29,023 nt of DNA. It comes from an uncultured Clostridia bacterium. GTDB lineage: Bacteria; Bacillota; Clostridia; Christensenellales; Aristaeellaceae. Location: NCBI GenBank assembly GCA_934647165.1, contig CAKUFA010000033.1, forward strand, positions 1 through 29,023, in the 5' to 3' direction. The notes under the pieces were generated by a model that was not told the DNA's origin, made no database searches, and saw nothing but the letters and a program-made list of their open reading frames with translations. Each line of letters opens with the position of its first letter. The stretch's first letter is position 1. Positions 7,977 through 15,012 of this stretch are shown in pieces. The position numbers were made by a program, and so were the translations under genes.

Positions 7977-9439
7977 TAGGCATCCACCTCCTGAAAAGAT
8001 AATGCGAGCGCGCTTTCCAGCGCATAACCGATGCGATAGAGAACCGGTTCGGAGAAGGCACGGCCCATCAGCTGCACGCCAACGGGCAGACCCGCGGCAT
8101 CCTTGCCGCAAGGAAGGGACAGGGCGGGAATGCCCGCAATATTTACCGGCACGGTGTGAATATCGCCCAGGTACATTTCCAGCGGCGATGCGGCCTTTTC
8201 ACCCAAGGGATAAGCCGTGGTGGGAGCAACGGGTCCAAGCAGCGCATCACAGGCGGCAAAGGCGCGCTCCATATCCTGCATGACCAGCGTGCGTACCTGA
8301 AGCGCTTTTTTGTAATACGCATCGAAGTAACCGGCGCTCAAGGTGTAGGTGCCCAACAGAATGCGACGCTTTACCTCCGCGCCGAAGCCCTCGCTGCGGC
8401 TTTTGACATACAGTTCATCCAGATCGGCATATTCGGCGGCACGGTGACCGTAACGGATGCCGTCGAAGCGGGCAAGGTTGCTGGAGGCTTCCGCGCTGGA
8501 CAGAACATAATAGGCGGGCAGCGCATAAGAAAGGGAAGGAATGGAGACCTCGCATACCTTGGCGCCAAGCAATCTCAGCGCATCCGCGGCATGGGCCACA
8601 CTTTGGCGCACGTCTTCGGAAAGTCCTTCGGCAAACATTTCCCGGGGCAGGCCAATGGTCAGCCCCTGAACCCCGTCTTTCAGCTGACCCCGCATGGCAG
8701 GACATGGACGGTCAAGAGAGGTGGCGTCCCGCCGGTCGTGCCCGGCGATTGCTTCCAGTGCCAACGCGTTGTCTTCCACGGTGCGTGTCATGGGTCCGAT
8801 CTGATCCAATGAGGAGGCGAAAGCGACCAACCCATAACGGCTGACCATACCATATGTTGGCTTCATGCCAACCACGCCGCAAAAAGCTGCGGGCTGGCGG
8901 ATGGAACCGCCCGTATCGCTTCCGAGCGCCAAGGGGGCTTCCAGGGCAGCAACACAGGCGGCGCTGCCGCCGGAGGAACCGCCGGGCACCCGCGCCAGGC
9001 TGCGAGGATTGTGTGTTGGATGGAAAAAACTGCTTTCTGTTGTGGACCCCATGGCGAATTCATCCATGTTGGTTTTGCCAAGCAGCACGCATCCGGCGGC
9101 TTGCAGCTTTTCCCATACTGTCGCGCTGTAGGGCGGGACGAAATCCTCCAGCATGCGGGAGGCGCAGGTGGTTTTTATGTCTTTGGTGCAAATGTTGTCT
9201 TTTACGGCAACGGGTACGCCGCACAGAGGATGAACAGGCAAGCCGCGTGCACGCAGCTCGTCCGCTGCATCGGCTTGGCGCAGCGCTTCTTGCTCCGTTA
9301 CAGTGATGAAAGCGCCAACGCGGCCTTCTACTTGATGGATACGCGCAAGGCACGCCTCCGTGAGAGCACGGGAGGTGGCGCTGCCGTGCGAGAGGGCGTC
9401 GCTCATTGCGGTCAGGGTCATTTGTTCATACGCCTGCAT
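7976..9439 (-). CDS. gatA: Asp-tRNA(Asn)/Glu-tRNA(Gln) amidotransferase subunit A
   Basis: 487 residues. This is the amidase-signature subunit, which releases ammonia from glutamine for GatB. The Ser-cisSer-Lys catalytic triad is visible as K80 (VAVKDN), S155 (PGGSSGGSA) and S179 (SDTGGSIRQPA), and the glycine/serine-rich amidase signature is complete. The start ATG is 17 bases after the aspS-gatC stop, with AAGGAT upstream. The gene overlaps gatB by one base. Because the only GatC visible is the C-terminal domain of the synthetase in the preceding gene, the GatCAB complex here would be physically tied to the aminoacyl-tRNA synthetase. Confidence 0.96.
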   Translation of the reverse strand: MQAYEQMTLTAMSDALSHGSATSRALTEACLARIHQVEGRVGAFITVTEQEALRQADAADELRARGLPVHPLCGVPVAVKDNICTKDIKTTCASRMLEDFVPPYSATVWEKLQAAGCVLLGKTNMDEFAMGSTTESSFFHPTHNPRSLARVPGGSSGGSAACVAALEAPLALGSDTGGSIRQPAAFCGVVGMKPTYGMVSRYGLVAFASSLDQIGPMTRTVEDNALALEAIAGHDRRDATSLDRPCPAMRGQLKDGVQGLTIGLPREMFAEGLSEDVRQSVAHAADALRLLGAKVCEVSIPSLSYALPAYYVLSSAEASSNLARFDGIRYGHRAAEYADLDELYVKSRSEGFGAEVKRRILLGTYTLSAGYFDAYYKKALQVRTLVMQDMERAFAACDALLGPVAPTTAYPLGEKAASPLEMYLGDIHTVPVNIAGIPALSLPCGKDAAGLPVGVQLMGRAFSEPVLYRIGYALESALALSFQEVDA

Positions 9440-9456
9440 GGTGGGTCATCCTTCTT

Positions 9457-9729
9457 TCAATCGAACGTGGGGGGAACGGTGGGGCAGGTGTCCGTGCGGG
9501 TGGGCGCATTGCGCAGCAGCGCTTCCCGGGGAAAGGACGGCGCAGGAACGTCCTCACGCAGAACATTCTGGGTGGGAATGACATGCGCCGTTTGCGGCAC
9601 ATCCGTCAAATCCAATTGACACAGGGTTTGGGCAAAGGAAAGAATGTCGCTCATATCACTGCCCATACGTGTTTCCTCTTCAGGCGAGAGATGCAGCTTG
9701 GCAAGCTCGGCAACTTGCTGCACCTCCAT
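9457..9729 (-). other. gatC: GatC domain of the AspRS-GatC fusion
   Basis: The last 90 codons, from an internal Met codon at 9729, encode a full-length GatC with its N-terminal helix pair and the C-terminal belt segment (QNVLREDVP) that wraps around GatA/GatB in known complexes. No ribosome site precedes the internal ATG: the bases before it are a C/G-rich run encoding the proline linker. Separate initiation is therefore unlikely. Confidence 0.85.
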
Positions 9730-11532
9730 TTGTGGGCGGGGGGCCGGGCGCGCGGAAGGCTGCACAGCTTCCTGTGCGGCGAGCTTCAGCACCTCCAGCT
9801 GCTCAGGGTCAACAGCGCAGGGCGCGCCGGTCATCAGGTCGGATCCGTCGCGCACCTTGGGGAAGGCAATGACATCCCGCAGGCTGTCCGCGCCCAATAG
9901 CTGCATGGTCAGCCGGTCAAGACCGAAGGCAAACCCGCCGTGGGGCGGCGTGCCATACCGGAAGGCCTCCAGCAGGAAACCGAAACGCTCCTGTGCCGCT
10001 TCTTCGCTGAAACCGAGCGCCTTGAACATGAGCGACTGCACATCGCTGCGATGGATGCGGATGGAGCCGCTGCCGAGCTCCATGCCGTTGAGCACCGCGT
10101 CATAGGATTGCGAACGCACACGGGCAGGATCGGTGAGCAAATAGGGAAGATCCTCTTCGCGGGGCATGGTGAAGGGATGATGGGCGGCCATGTAGCGCCC
10201 CTCGGTCTCCGACCACTCAAACTGCGGAAAGTCCGTCACAAAGCAGAAGCGGAAATCGTCCTTGTGACGCAGCCCCAGCAGATCACCGACCATCAGGCGA
10301 AGGGCGCACAGGGTACGGCACACCACTTCGAACTTATCTGCACAGAAAAGGATAAAATCGCCTGGTTTAGCGTCCAACGCATCCAGCAATGCGTTCCACT
10401 GCGTCGGTGTAAAGTATTTTTGCAGGATGGAGTTAACCTCGCCGTTTTCATGGAGGAGGATCCAGGCCATGCCCTTTGCACCGTTTTTCAGGGCGCAGTC
10501 AGTGAGCGCCTCAATGGTTGTGCGGGTGAGTTTTTCCGCACAGCCCTTGCAGTTGATGGCGCGTACTTTGCCGCCTGCATCCGCCGCTTTGCGGAATACG
10601 CTGAACGAGCAGGTTCCGGCAAGCTTTGTTACATCAAGGATGGGCAAACCGAAGCGCAGGTCGGGCTTATCACAGCCATACAAATCCATGGATTCCTGCC
10701 ATGTGATCCGCGGAAAGGCGTATCCGATCTCCCGACCCATAACGGTTCGGAAAATGTGATGGAACAGTTTTTCCAAATGCTGAAGGATGTCCTCCTGTGT
10801 CACAAAGGAAAGCTCCATGTCCACCTGCGTAAATTCCGGCTGACGGTCGGCGCGCAGATCTTCATCCCGGAAGCAGCGCGCTACTTGATAGTACCTGTCC
10901 ATGCCGCCGACCATCAGCAGCTGCTTGAAAATCTGCGGGCTTTGGGGCAGGGCGTAGAAGGTGCCCGGGTGCACGCGGCTTGGCACAAGATAATCCCGCG
11001 CACCTTCCGGTGTGGACTTGCAGAGCATGGGCGTTTCAATCTGGCAAAATCCGTGCGCATCCAGATAATCCTCTGCGGCACGCTGCACACGGTGGCGGAA
11101 ACGCAGTGCGTTCTGCATAGCCGGACGGCGCAAATCGAGGTAGCGGTAGCGCAAAAGCAGCTCCTCACGGATTTTGCCACCTTCCTCCATCGGGAAGGGA
11201 AGGGGAGCGGCCTGGCTGAGGATACACAGCCGTTCTGCCTTCAGCTCTACTTCACCGGTTGCAAGGCGCGGGTTATAGGTGCTTGCGTCCCGGTGGCGAA
11301 GGATGCCCTCAACCTCCACAACGCTTTGCATGCGCACGCTTTCCGCTAGATGGAAATCCTCAGGGGAAAGGTAACGCAGATCACACACAACCTGCAATAT
11401 GCCTTCACGATCCTTCACATCCAGAAAAATCACGCCACCCATGTCGCGCCGGGTTTGCACCCAGCCGCAGCACACTGCGCGCTTGCCCATGTCCTGTTTT
11501 CTCACACTTCCACAATAATGCGTCCGTTTCAT
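9457..11532 (-). CDS. aspS-gatC: Aspartyl-tRNA synthetase fused to amidotransferase subunit GatC
   Basis: 691 residues in one uninterrupted frame. Residues 1 to about 585 are a bacterial-type AspRS: an OB-fold anticodon domain (GWVQTRRDMGGVIF), class II motif 2 in FRDEDLRADRQPEFTQVD, the bacterial GAD insertion, motif 3 in FGLDRLTM, and the usual ending FPKVRDGSDLMTGAP. A short Pro/Ala/Arg linker follows. Residues 602-691 are a complete GatC (VAELAKLHLSPEEE start, LREDVP end). Normal AspRS is about 590 residues and GatC about 95, so the fusion adds up exactly. The start at 11532 has GGAGGG 7 bases upstream and follows the T-box terminator. The adjacent gatA and gatB suggest a non-discriminating AspRS that makes Asp-tRNA(Asn) for transamidation, which is inference. 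Confidence 0.95.
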   Translation of the reverse strand: MKRTHYCGSVRKQDMGKRAVCCGWVQTRRDMGGVIFLDVKDREGILQVVCDLRYLSPEDFHLAESVRMQSVVEVEGILRHRDASTYNPRLATGEVELKAERLCILSQAAPLPFPMEEGGKIREELLLRYRYLDLRRPAMQNALRFRHRVQRAAEDYLDAHGFCQIETPMLCKSTPEGARDYLVPSRVHPGTFYALPQSPQIFKQLLMVGGMDRYYQVARCFRDEDLRADRQPEFTQVDMELSFVTQEDILQHLEKLFHHIFRTVMGREIGYAFPRITWQESMDLYGCDKPDLRFGLPILDVTKLAGTCSFSVFRKAADAGGKVRAINCKGCAEKLTRTTIEALTDCALKNGAKGMAWILLHENGEVNSILQKYFTPTQWNALLDALDAKPGDFILFCADKFEVVCRTLCALRLMVGDLLGLRHKDDFRFCFVTDFPQFEWSETEGRYMAAHHPFTMPREEDLPYLLTDPARVRSQSYDAVLNGMELGSGSIRIHRSDVQSLMFKALGFSEEAAQERFGFLLEAFRYGTPPHGGFAFGLDRLTMQLLGADSLRDVIAFPKVRDGSDLMTGAPCAVDPEQLEVLKLAAQEAVQPSARPAPRPQMEVQQVAELAKLHLSPEEETRMGSDMSDILSFAQTLCQLDLTDVPQTAHVIPTQNVLREDVPAPSFPREALLRNAPTRTDTCPTVPPTFD

Positions 11533-11572
11533 CCGACCTGCCCTCCTGCTTGCGGCAGATGCGCGAAGAATG

Positions 11573-11612
11573 AAAAAAGCGCCCTTCGCCCCTGCTATGG
11601 GGCGAAAGACGC
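11573..11612 (-). terminator. T-box attenuator terminator
   Basis: On the minus strand GCGTCTTTCGCCCC pairs with GGGGCGAAGGGCGC around ATAGCA, followed by a run of six T residues. It competes with the antiterminator formed around TGGTACCGCG. Confidence 0.9.
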
Positions 11613-11761
11613 TTGGTCTTCGCGGTACCACCCAAAATCGAATTCCCGAAAAAAACGGGTCTTCCTCTACCGGCAACCTGTGATTGCCTGAAGCTGTTAC
11701 GGGCTTCTCCCGTCCGCGCCTACTGAGCATCTGCATGCCTTTGGGGCGGCGGCTCCGAGCT

Positions 11762-11765
11762 GTTC
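11762..11765 (-). promoter_or_regulatory. T-box specifier: overlapping GAA/AAC codons
   Basis: The 3' side of the Stem I specifier loop reads GAAC, followed by the A usual after T-box specifiers. AAC would pair with tRNA-Asn, and shifting one base back GAA would pair with tRNA-Glu. Confidence 0.7.
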
Positions 11766-11888
11766 TTTCACCGGTTGCGCCATGCCGCACTTGCACCTTC
11801 ACGCGGCTCTCTGCCAATGGAACAATCCGGATACTTTTGCTCTTCGCAGCCTTTCATGGGACAATGCTGTCCGTATGAAATTGCGGAC

Positions 11889-11917
11889 AGTATAGCACCG
11901 AAAGAAGGTCTTGTCAA
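11889..11917 (-). promoter_or_regulatory. Sigma-A-type promoter of the transamidation operon
   Basis: On the minus strand a perfect TTGACA (11917-11912) and TATACT (11894-11889) are 17 bases apart, with a TGC extended -10. Transcription from about 11882 gives a leader of some 350 bases that contains the T-box. The stretch 11918-12012, between this promoter and that of the divergent gene, shows no gene that I can support. Confidence 0.88.
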
Positions 11918-12012
11918 GACATAAAATGTATGAAGGGAGGATAAAAAATGCAAAATGGATAAAAGGGCGGAGCAAAACCTTGCTTGGGATGTTTCCACGG
12001 TACAAATATCGT

Positions 12013-12041
12013 TTGCCCTGCTGGAGCGAATATGGTATAAT
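12013..12041 (+). promoter_or_regulatory. Promoter of the DnaD-like / loader operon
   Basis: TTGCCC (12013-12018) and a perfect TATAAT (12036-12041) are spaced by 17 bases, about 60 bases before the ATG at 12101. Confidence 0.75.
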
Positions 12042-12100
12042 GCCCTGTGATTGATGATGACACGGCGAGAAGCGCCTGCACAAGAGAAGGAGGGAGCTGC

Positions 12101-13615
12101 ATGGGGGTGTTCGGTTTTGACGAGCAATTTGCCATGTTTGACGTCACCCCGGTGGAGAACCAGTTTATCCTGGAATATATGCCCGGCGCGCGGGGCAGCT
12201 TTGTGAAGGTGTATCTTTACGGACTGATGCACTGCTATCATCCCCAGGAGGAAATGAGCGTGCAGCAGATGAGCCATGACCTGGACATTTCTGAGGAAGA
12301 TGTATTGGCGGCTTATCGCCATTGGGAACGGAAGGGGCTTGTTCGGCGGGTGAGCGACAATCCGCCAAGCTGGAAGTACATCAACGTTAAGCAGCAGTTT
12401 TTTATGCGCGGCGAAGCGCCTGTGGATCAGGGATATACGGATTTCACCGAGGCGCTGTATGCCATGTTTGGCTCCGAGCGTCGGCTGCGCTCCAATGAAA
12501 TCGCCATGGCCTATGAGTGGGTGGAGGAAATGGGGCTGCCCTCTGAAGTGGTGCTGATGCTGATTCAGCATTGCATCGAGACAAAAGGACGGCACTTTTC
12601 CTTCAACGCTGCGCAGAAGCTGGCCGTGCAGCTGGCAGACGAGCAGGTGGCGTCGGTGGAGGATGCAGAGCTGGTGTTTTCGCGGGACAAGGCGGTGTTT
12701 GAAGGCTGCCGACGGGTGCTGCGCCGCATGGGCAAGCGCCGCAATCCTTCTGAGGATGAGCAGGCCATGTATCACAAATGGGTGCGGGAATGGGGATATT
12801 CTGCCGATGCCATTGAAGCGGCCTGTGCGGAAACCACCAAGGGGGAACCGACGTTTGCTTATCTGGATGGCATTTTGCGCGGCATGATGCGCCGCAACCA
12901 GAACCGAGGCATGACCTCTGCCAAGGAAGTGGACATGAGCCGCACAGCCAACAATGAGCGCGTTGCGCCGCTGAAGGCTCTGCTGAGCATCCTCAACAAC
13001 GGTGCAACGGTGAATGAAGGCACGCTTGCCGTATATGACGAAATGCGCGCCATGTATCCGGATGACGTTATCCTGCTGGCAGGGCGGGAGTGCGCCCGCA
13101 GCGGCGAGGGACTGGACGCTGTGCAGCTGATGCTCCGCTCATGGAAACAGAAGGGCCTTAGAAATATCAGCGAGGTGCAGGCGTATGTGACGCGCTTCAA
13201 GGAGCTCAACGCACTTTTGCAGGTGCTTTATGAGGCGTGGGGAAAGCGCAGCCGCCCCACCGCAGCCGACCGTGCACTGGCGCAGAAATGGCTGGAACAG
13301 CTGCAAATGAGCCAGGAAATGATTTTGTACTGCGCAGCTGCGTCACGGGAAGCCCATAACCCTATGCCTTACCTTGACCGGATGCTGACGGCGTTTGCTG
13401 CCCAGGGAATCAAAACCCCTGCGGAGGCGGAACAGAGCCGAGCGGCCTATCAGGCGGAAAAGAATGAAAAAACGGCTGCTCAGGCGGCTTCTGTTGCCAA
13501 TCGTGGCGGCAAAACTGTGCGGGAACAGCAGTATACCCAGCGCGAATACGCCAACACCGATGGGTTGACCGAGCGGATGGCGCAGCGCCTGAAGGAGCTG
13601 AAGGCCAATGCGTAA
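12101..13615 (+). CDS. DnaD-like replication initiation protein with four tandem DnaD-type domains
   Basis: 504 residues. Start ATG 12101 is preceded by AAGGAGGG with 6 bases spacing; an upstream in-frame ATG (12047) lacks a ribosome site. The N-terminus (about 30-95) is a winged-helix domain as in Firmicute DnaD (SVQQMSHDLDISEEDVLAAYRHWERKGLVRR). Four helical DnaB_2/DnaD-type units follow at about 115-190, 203-275, 291-367 and 372-446, recognisable by the Y-x-W...G...I..A...A......P..YL...L pattern, strongest in units 2 and 4. A Q/A/K-rich tail ends the protein. Bacillus DnaD has one such C-terminal unit and DnaB two, so four is large. The 8-base overlap with a helicase-loader gene supports a role in primosome assembly at oriC or at restart forks. 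Confidence 0.85.
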   Translation: MGVFGFDEQFAMFDVTPVENQFILEYMPGARGSFVKVYLYGLMHCYHPQEEMSVQQMSHDLDISEEDVLAAYRHWERKGLVRRVSDNPPSWKYINVKQQFFMRGEAPVDQGYTDFTEALYAMFGSERRLRSNEIAMAYEWVEEMGLPSEVVLMLIQHCIETKGRHFSFNAAQKLAVQLADEQVASVEDAELVFSRDKAVFEGCRRVLRRMGKRRNPSEDEQAMYHKWVREWGYSADAIEAACAETTKGEPTFAYLDGILRGMMRRNQNRGMTSAKEVDMSRTANNERVAPLKALLSILNNGATVNEGTLAVYDEMRAMYPDDVILLAGRECARSGEGLDAVQLMLRSWKQKGLRNISEVQAYVTRFKELNALLQVLYEAWGKRSRPTAADRALAQKWLEQLQMSQEMILYCAAASREAHNPMPYLDRMLTAFAAQGIKTPAEAEQSRAAYQAEKNEKTAAQAASVANRGGKTVREQQYTQREYANTDGLTERMAQRLKELKANA

Positions 13616-14573
13616 TGAAATTCTGCGCCAGCTTCAGGCGGAATATGAACAGCAGCGCATGCGGGATGAGCAGGAGAATGCCCGACGCAGGGAAGAAGCC
13701 GCCGCGCGCTGTCCGGGCTTGAGCGAGTTGCTGGATGCGCGCCAGCAGATGATTTATCAGGGCGTGCGGGGGATTCTTGGCGGAACTGAGCAGGCGGAAA
13801 ACTTGCCCAAGCGCATGGAGATGCTCAACGACCGCATTCGTAATGCCCTGCGGGAGGGCGGCTTGCCGGAGGACTGGCTGGAGCCTGTTTATCGCTGCAA
13901 AACCTGCAAGGATACGGGCTATGTAGGCGAACCGGTGCGGGAAATGTGCGAGTGCCTGCGCGGCGCGTTTTATCGCCGGCTGTATCAACAAGTGGGGCTG
14001 GATGCGGAGGAAGATCAGTCCTTTGAAAAATTTGACCTGAGCATTTTTCCGGATAAGCCCCTGCCTGATATGCCGTGCACCCAGCGGGAAAGCATGCAGA
14101 TTATCCGCGATATGTGCCGGGACTATGCGGAAAAATATCCCCATGCGGAAACACAGGATCTTTTGCTGATGGGGCAGAGCGGCCTTGGCAAAACCTTCCT
14201 GATGCATGCCATGGCCAAACGGCTGCTGGAGCGCGGATTCAATGTGCTGCTTGTGAGCGCCTATCGCTTTCTGGACACGGCGCGAAAAGCCTATTTTGGC
14301 GGAGATACCGAGGCCATGGACAGCCTGATGACCACGGATGTGCTGCTGTTGGACGACCTTGGCAGTGAACCGTTGATGGAAAACATCACGATTGTGCAGC
14401 TGTTCAACCTGATTAACGAGCGGCGAAGCGCAGGACGCGGCACGGTGTACAGCACCAATCTCAACGAGCGGGAACTGCGCCAGCGCTATACCGAACGCAT
14501 CGCTTCCCGCCTGACGGATAAGCGGCATTGCGACCTGCTGCTTTTCCATGGCGATGATATCCGCCGCCTGTAA
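13608..14573 (+). CDS. DnaC/DnaI-like replicative helicase loader (AAA+ ATPase)
   Basis: 321 residues. A charged coiled-coil N-terminus (to about residue 35) is followed by a zinc-binding cysteine set CKTC (97-100) and CEC (114-116), as in DnaI/DnaC proteins of Clostridia. The AAA+ module has Walker A GQSGLGKT (189-196), Walker B LLLDD (246-250), sensor-1 STN (282-284) and an ERIASRL segment with the candidate arginine finger. These proteins load the hexameric DnaB-type helicase onto single-stranded DNA in an ATP-dependent way. The start ATG lies inside the end of the DnaD-like gene (8-base overlap) with AAGGAG upstream, so the two are coupled. IstB-like transposition helpers share the ATPase core, but the zinc domain and the partner argue for the replication role. 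Confidence 0.88.
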   Translation: MRNEILRQLQAEYEQQRMRDEQENARRREEAAARCPGLSELLDARQQMIYQGVRGILGGTEQAENLPKRMEMLNDRIRNALREGGLPEDWLEPVYRCKTCKDTGYVGEPVREMCECLRGAFYRRLYQQVGLDAEEDQSFEKFDLSIFPDKPLPDMPCTQRESMQIIRDMCRDYAEKYPHAETQDLLLMGQSGLGKTFLMHAMAKRLLERGFNVLLVSAYRFLDTARKAYFGGDTEAMDSLMTTDVLLLDDLGSEPLMENITIVQLFNLINERRSAGRGTVYSTNLNERELRQRYTERIASRLTDKRHCDLLLFHGDDIRRL

Positions 14574-14594
14574 ACGATTGCCGGGAGGATGGGC

Positions 14595-14942
14595 ATGAAT
14601 ATTCAGCTCTATGTAAGCAAGAAAAATTTTGATGTGCAGAAAGCCGAACGCTATTTTAAGGAACGGCGTATCACGGTGCAGGTGATGGATTTGAAGAAGC
14701 ACCGCCTTGGCGAACGGGAGGTGCAGGCCATGGCACGGGCGCTAGGCGGCATGCAGAACTTGATTGACCGCGAGGACAAGAAGGTGAAGGAGCACCCGGC
14801 CTGCTACTACAACCAGGATGGACTGCTGCTGGAGGCCGTGCTGGAAACCCCATGGCTGCTGAAGGCGCCCATTGTGCGCAACGGCAGCAAGTTCACCGTG
14901 GGCTATGCGCCGGAAACGTGGGACGCATGGGGAAAAGTCTGA
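14595..14942 (+). CDS. ArsC/Spx-family (YffB-like) protein lacking the N-terminal cysteine
   Basis: 115 residues with a thioredoxin-like ArsC-family fold. The segment SKKN-FDVQKAERYFKERRI resembles the family's KKCFDTKKAERYFKERRI region, and the C-terminal LLKAPIVRNG segment matches the conserved LLKTPIVRNG of this group. At the catalytic cysteine position this protein has Asn (N11), so it is unlikely to be a classical arsenate reductase. Start ATG 14595 is preferred over ATG 14589 because GGGAGG (14583-14588) gives 6 bases of spacing to the former and none to the latter. It follows the helicase-loader gene by 21 bases in the same direction and precedes a terminator, so it is probably the third gene of that operon. 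Its function is unknown. Confidence 0.82.
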   Translation: MNIQLYVSKKNFDVQKAERYFKERRITVQVMDLKKHRLGEREVQAMARALGGMQNLIDREDKKVKEHPACYYNQDGLLLEAVLETPWLLKAPIVRNGSKFTVGYAPETWDAWGKV

Positions 14943-14955
14943 AACAAAGAACACT

Positions 14956-14995
14956 AAAGCGCCATGGCAGGGGGACTTTCTGCCATGGCGCTTTT
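14956..14995. terminator. Bidirectional terminator
   Basis: AAAGCGCCATGGCAG (14956-14970) pairs with CTGCCATGGCGCTTT (14980-14994) around a 9-base loop. There is a T-run on the plus strand and a shorter one (TTTAGTGTT) on the minus strand. It separates the convergent ArsC-like and metallo-beta-lactamase genes. Confidence 0.85.
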
Positions 14996-15012
14996 GCATA
15001 GGCTTTTGCCTC

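Larger units (their letters stand above)
11573..11853 (-). promoter_or_regulatory. T-box riboswitch leader of the aspS-gatC / gatA / gatB operon
   Basis: On the minus strand the T-box core TGGTACCGCG is at 11630-11621, preceded by GGG, and a terminator follows. Stem I can be drawn: GGCT (11851-11848) pairs with AGCC (11754-11751) and GAGC (11842-11839) with GCTC (11760-11757), separated by a purine-rich kink. Then comes the specifier loop (AAAAGTA on one side, TGAAAGAACA on the other), then CCGG-A-TTG with CAACCGG, and an AGAGAG arm with a GGTGCAA distal loop. T-boxes read uncharged tRNA through the specifier codon and switch between antiterminator and terminator. The loop reads GAAC, so AAC (Asn) or GAA (Glu) could be sensed. 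Confidence 0.93.

Noticed and set aside
9700..9760. Possible sequencing frameshift or lost stop joining separate aspS and gatC genes
   Set aside because: The frame is continuous, both domains are full length, the junction encodes a coherent Pro/Ala/Arg linker, and no intergenic or ribosome-site remnant is visible.
9940..11349. Long plus-strand open frame opposite aspS-gatC (and a similar one at 6567-7979 opposite gatB)
   Set aside because: Both are antisense to strongly recognisable genes and have no domain or start support.
11908..11920. GTCTTG-T-CAAGAC inverted repeat over the -35 box of the transamidation operon
   Set aside because: Half of it is simply the consensus TTGACA box. With only 6-base arms it could be chance, and the T-box already explains the regulation.
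12047..12100. Upstream in-frame ATG as start of the DnaD-like protein
   Set aside because: It lies only a few bases after the -10 box and has no ribosome site, whereas ATG 12101 has AAGGAGGG at ideal spacing.
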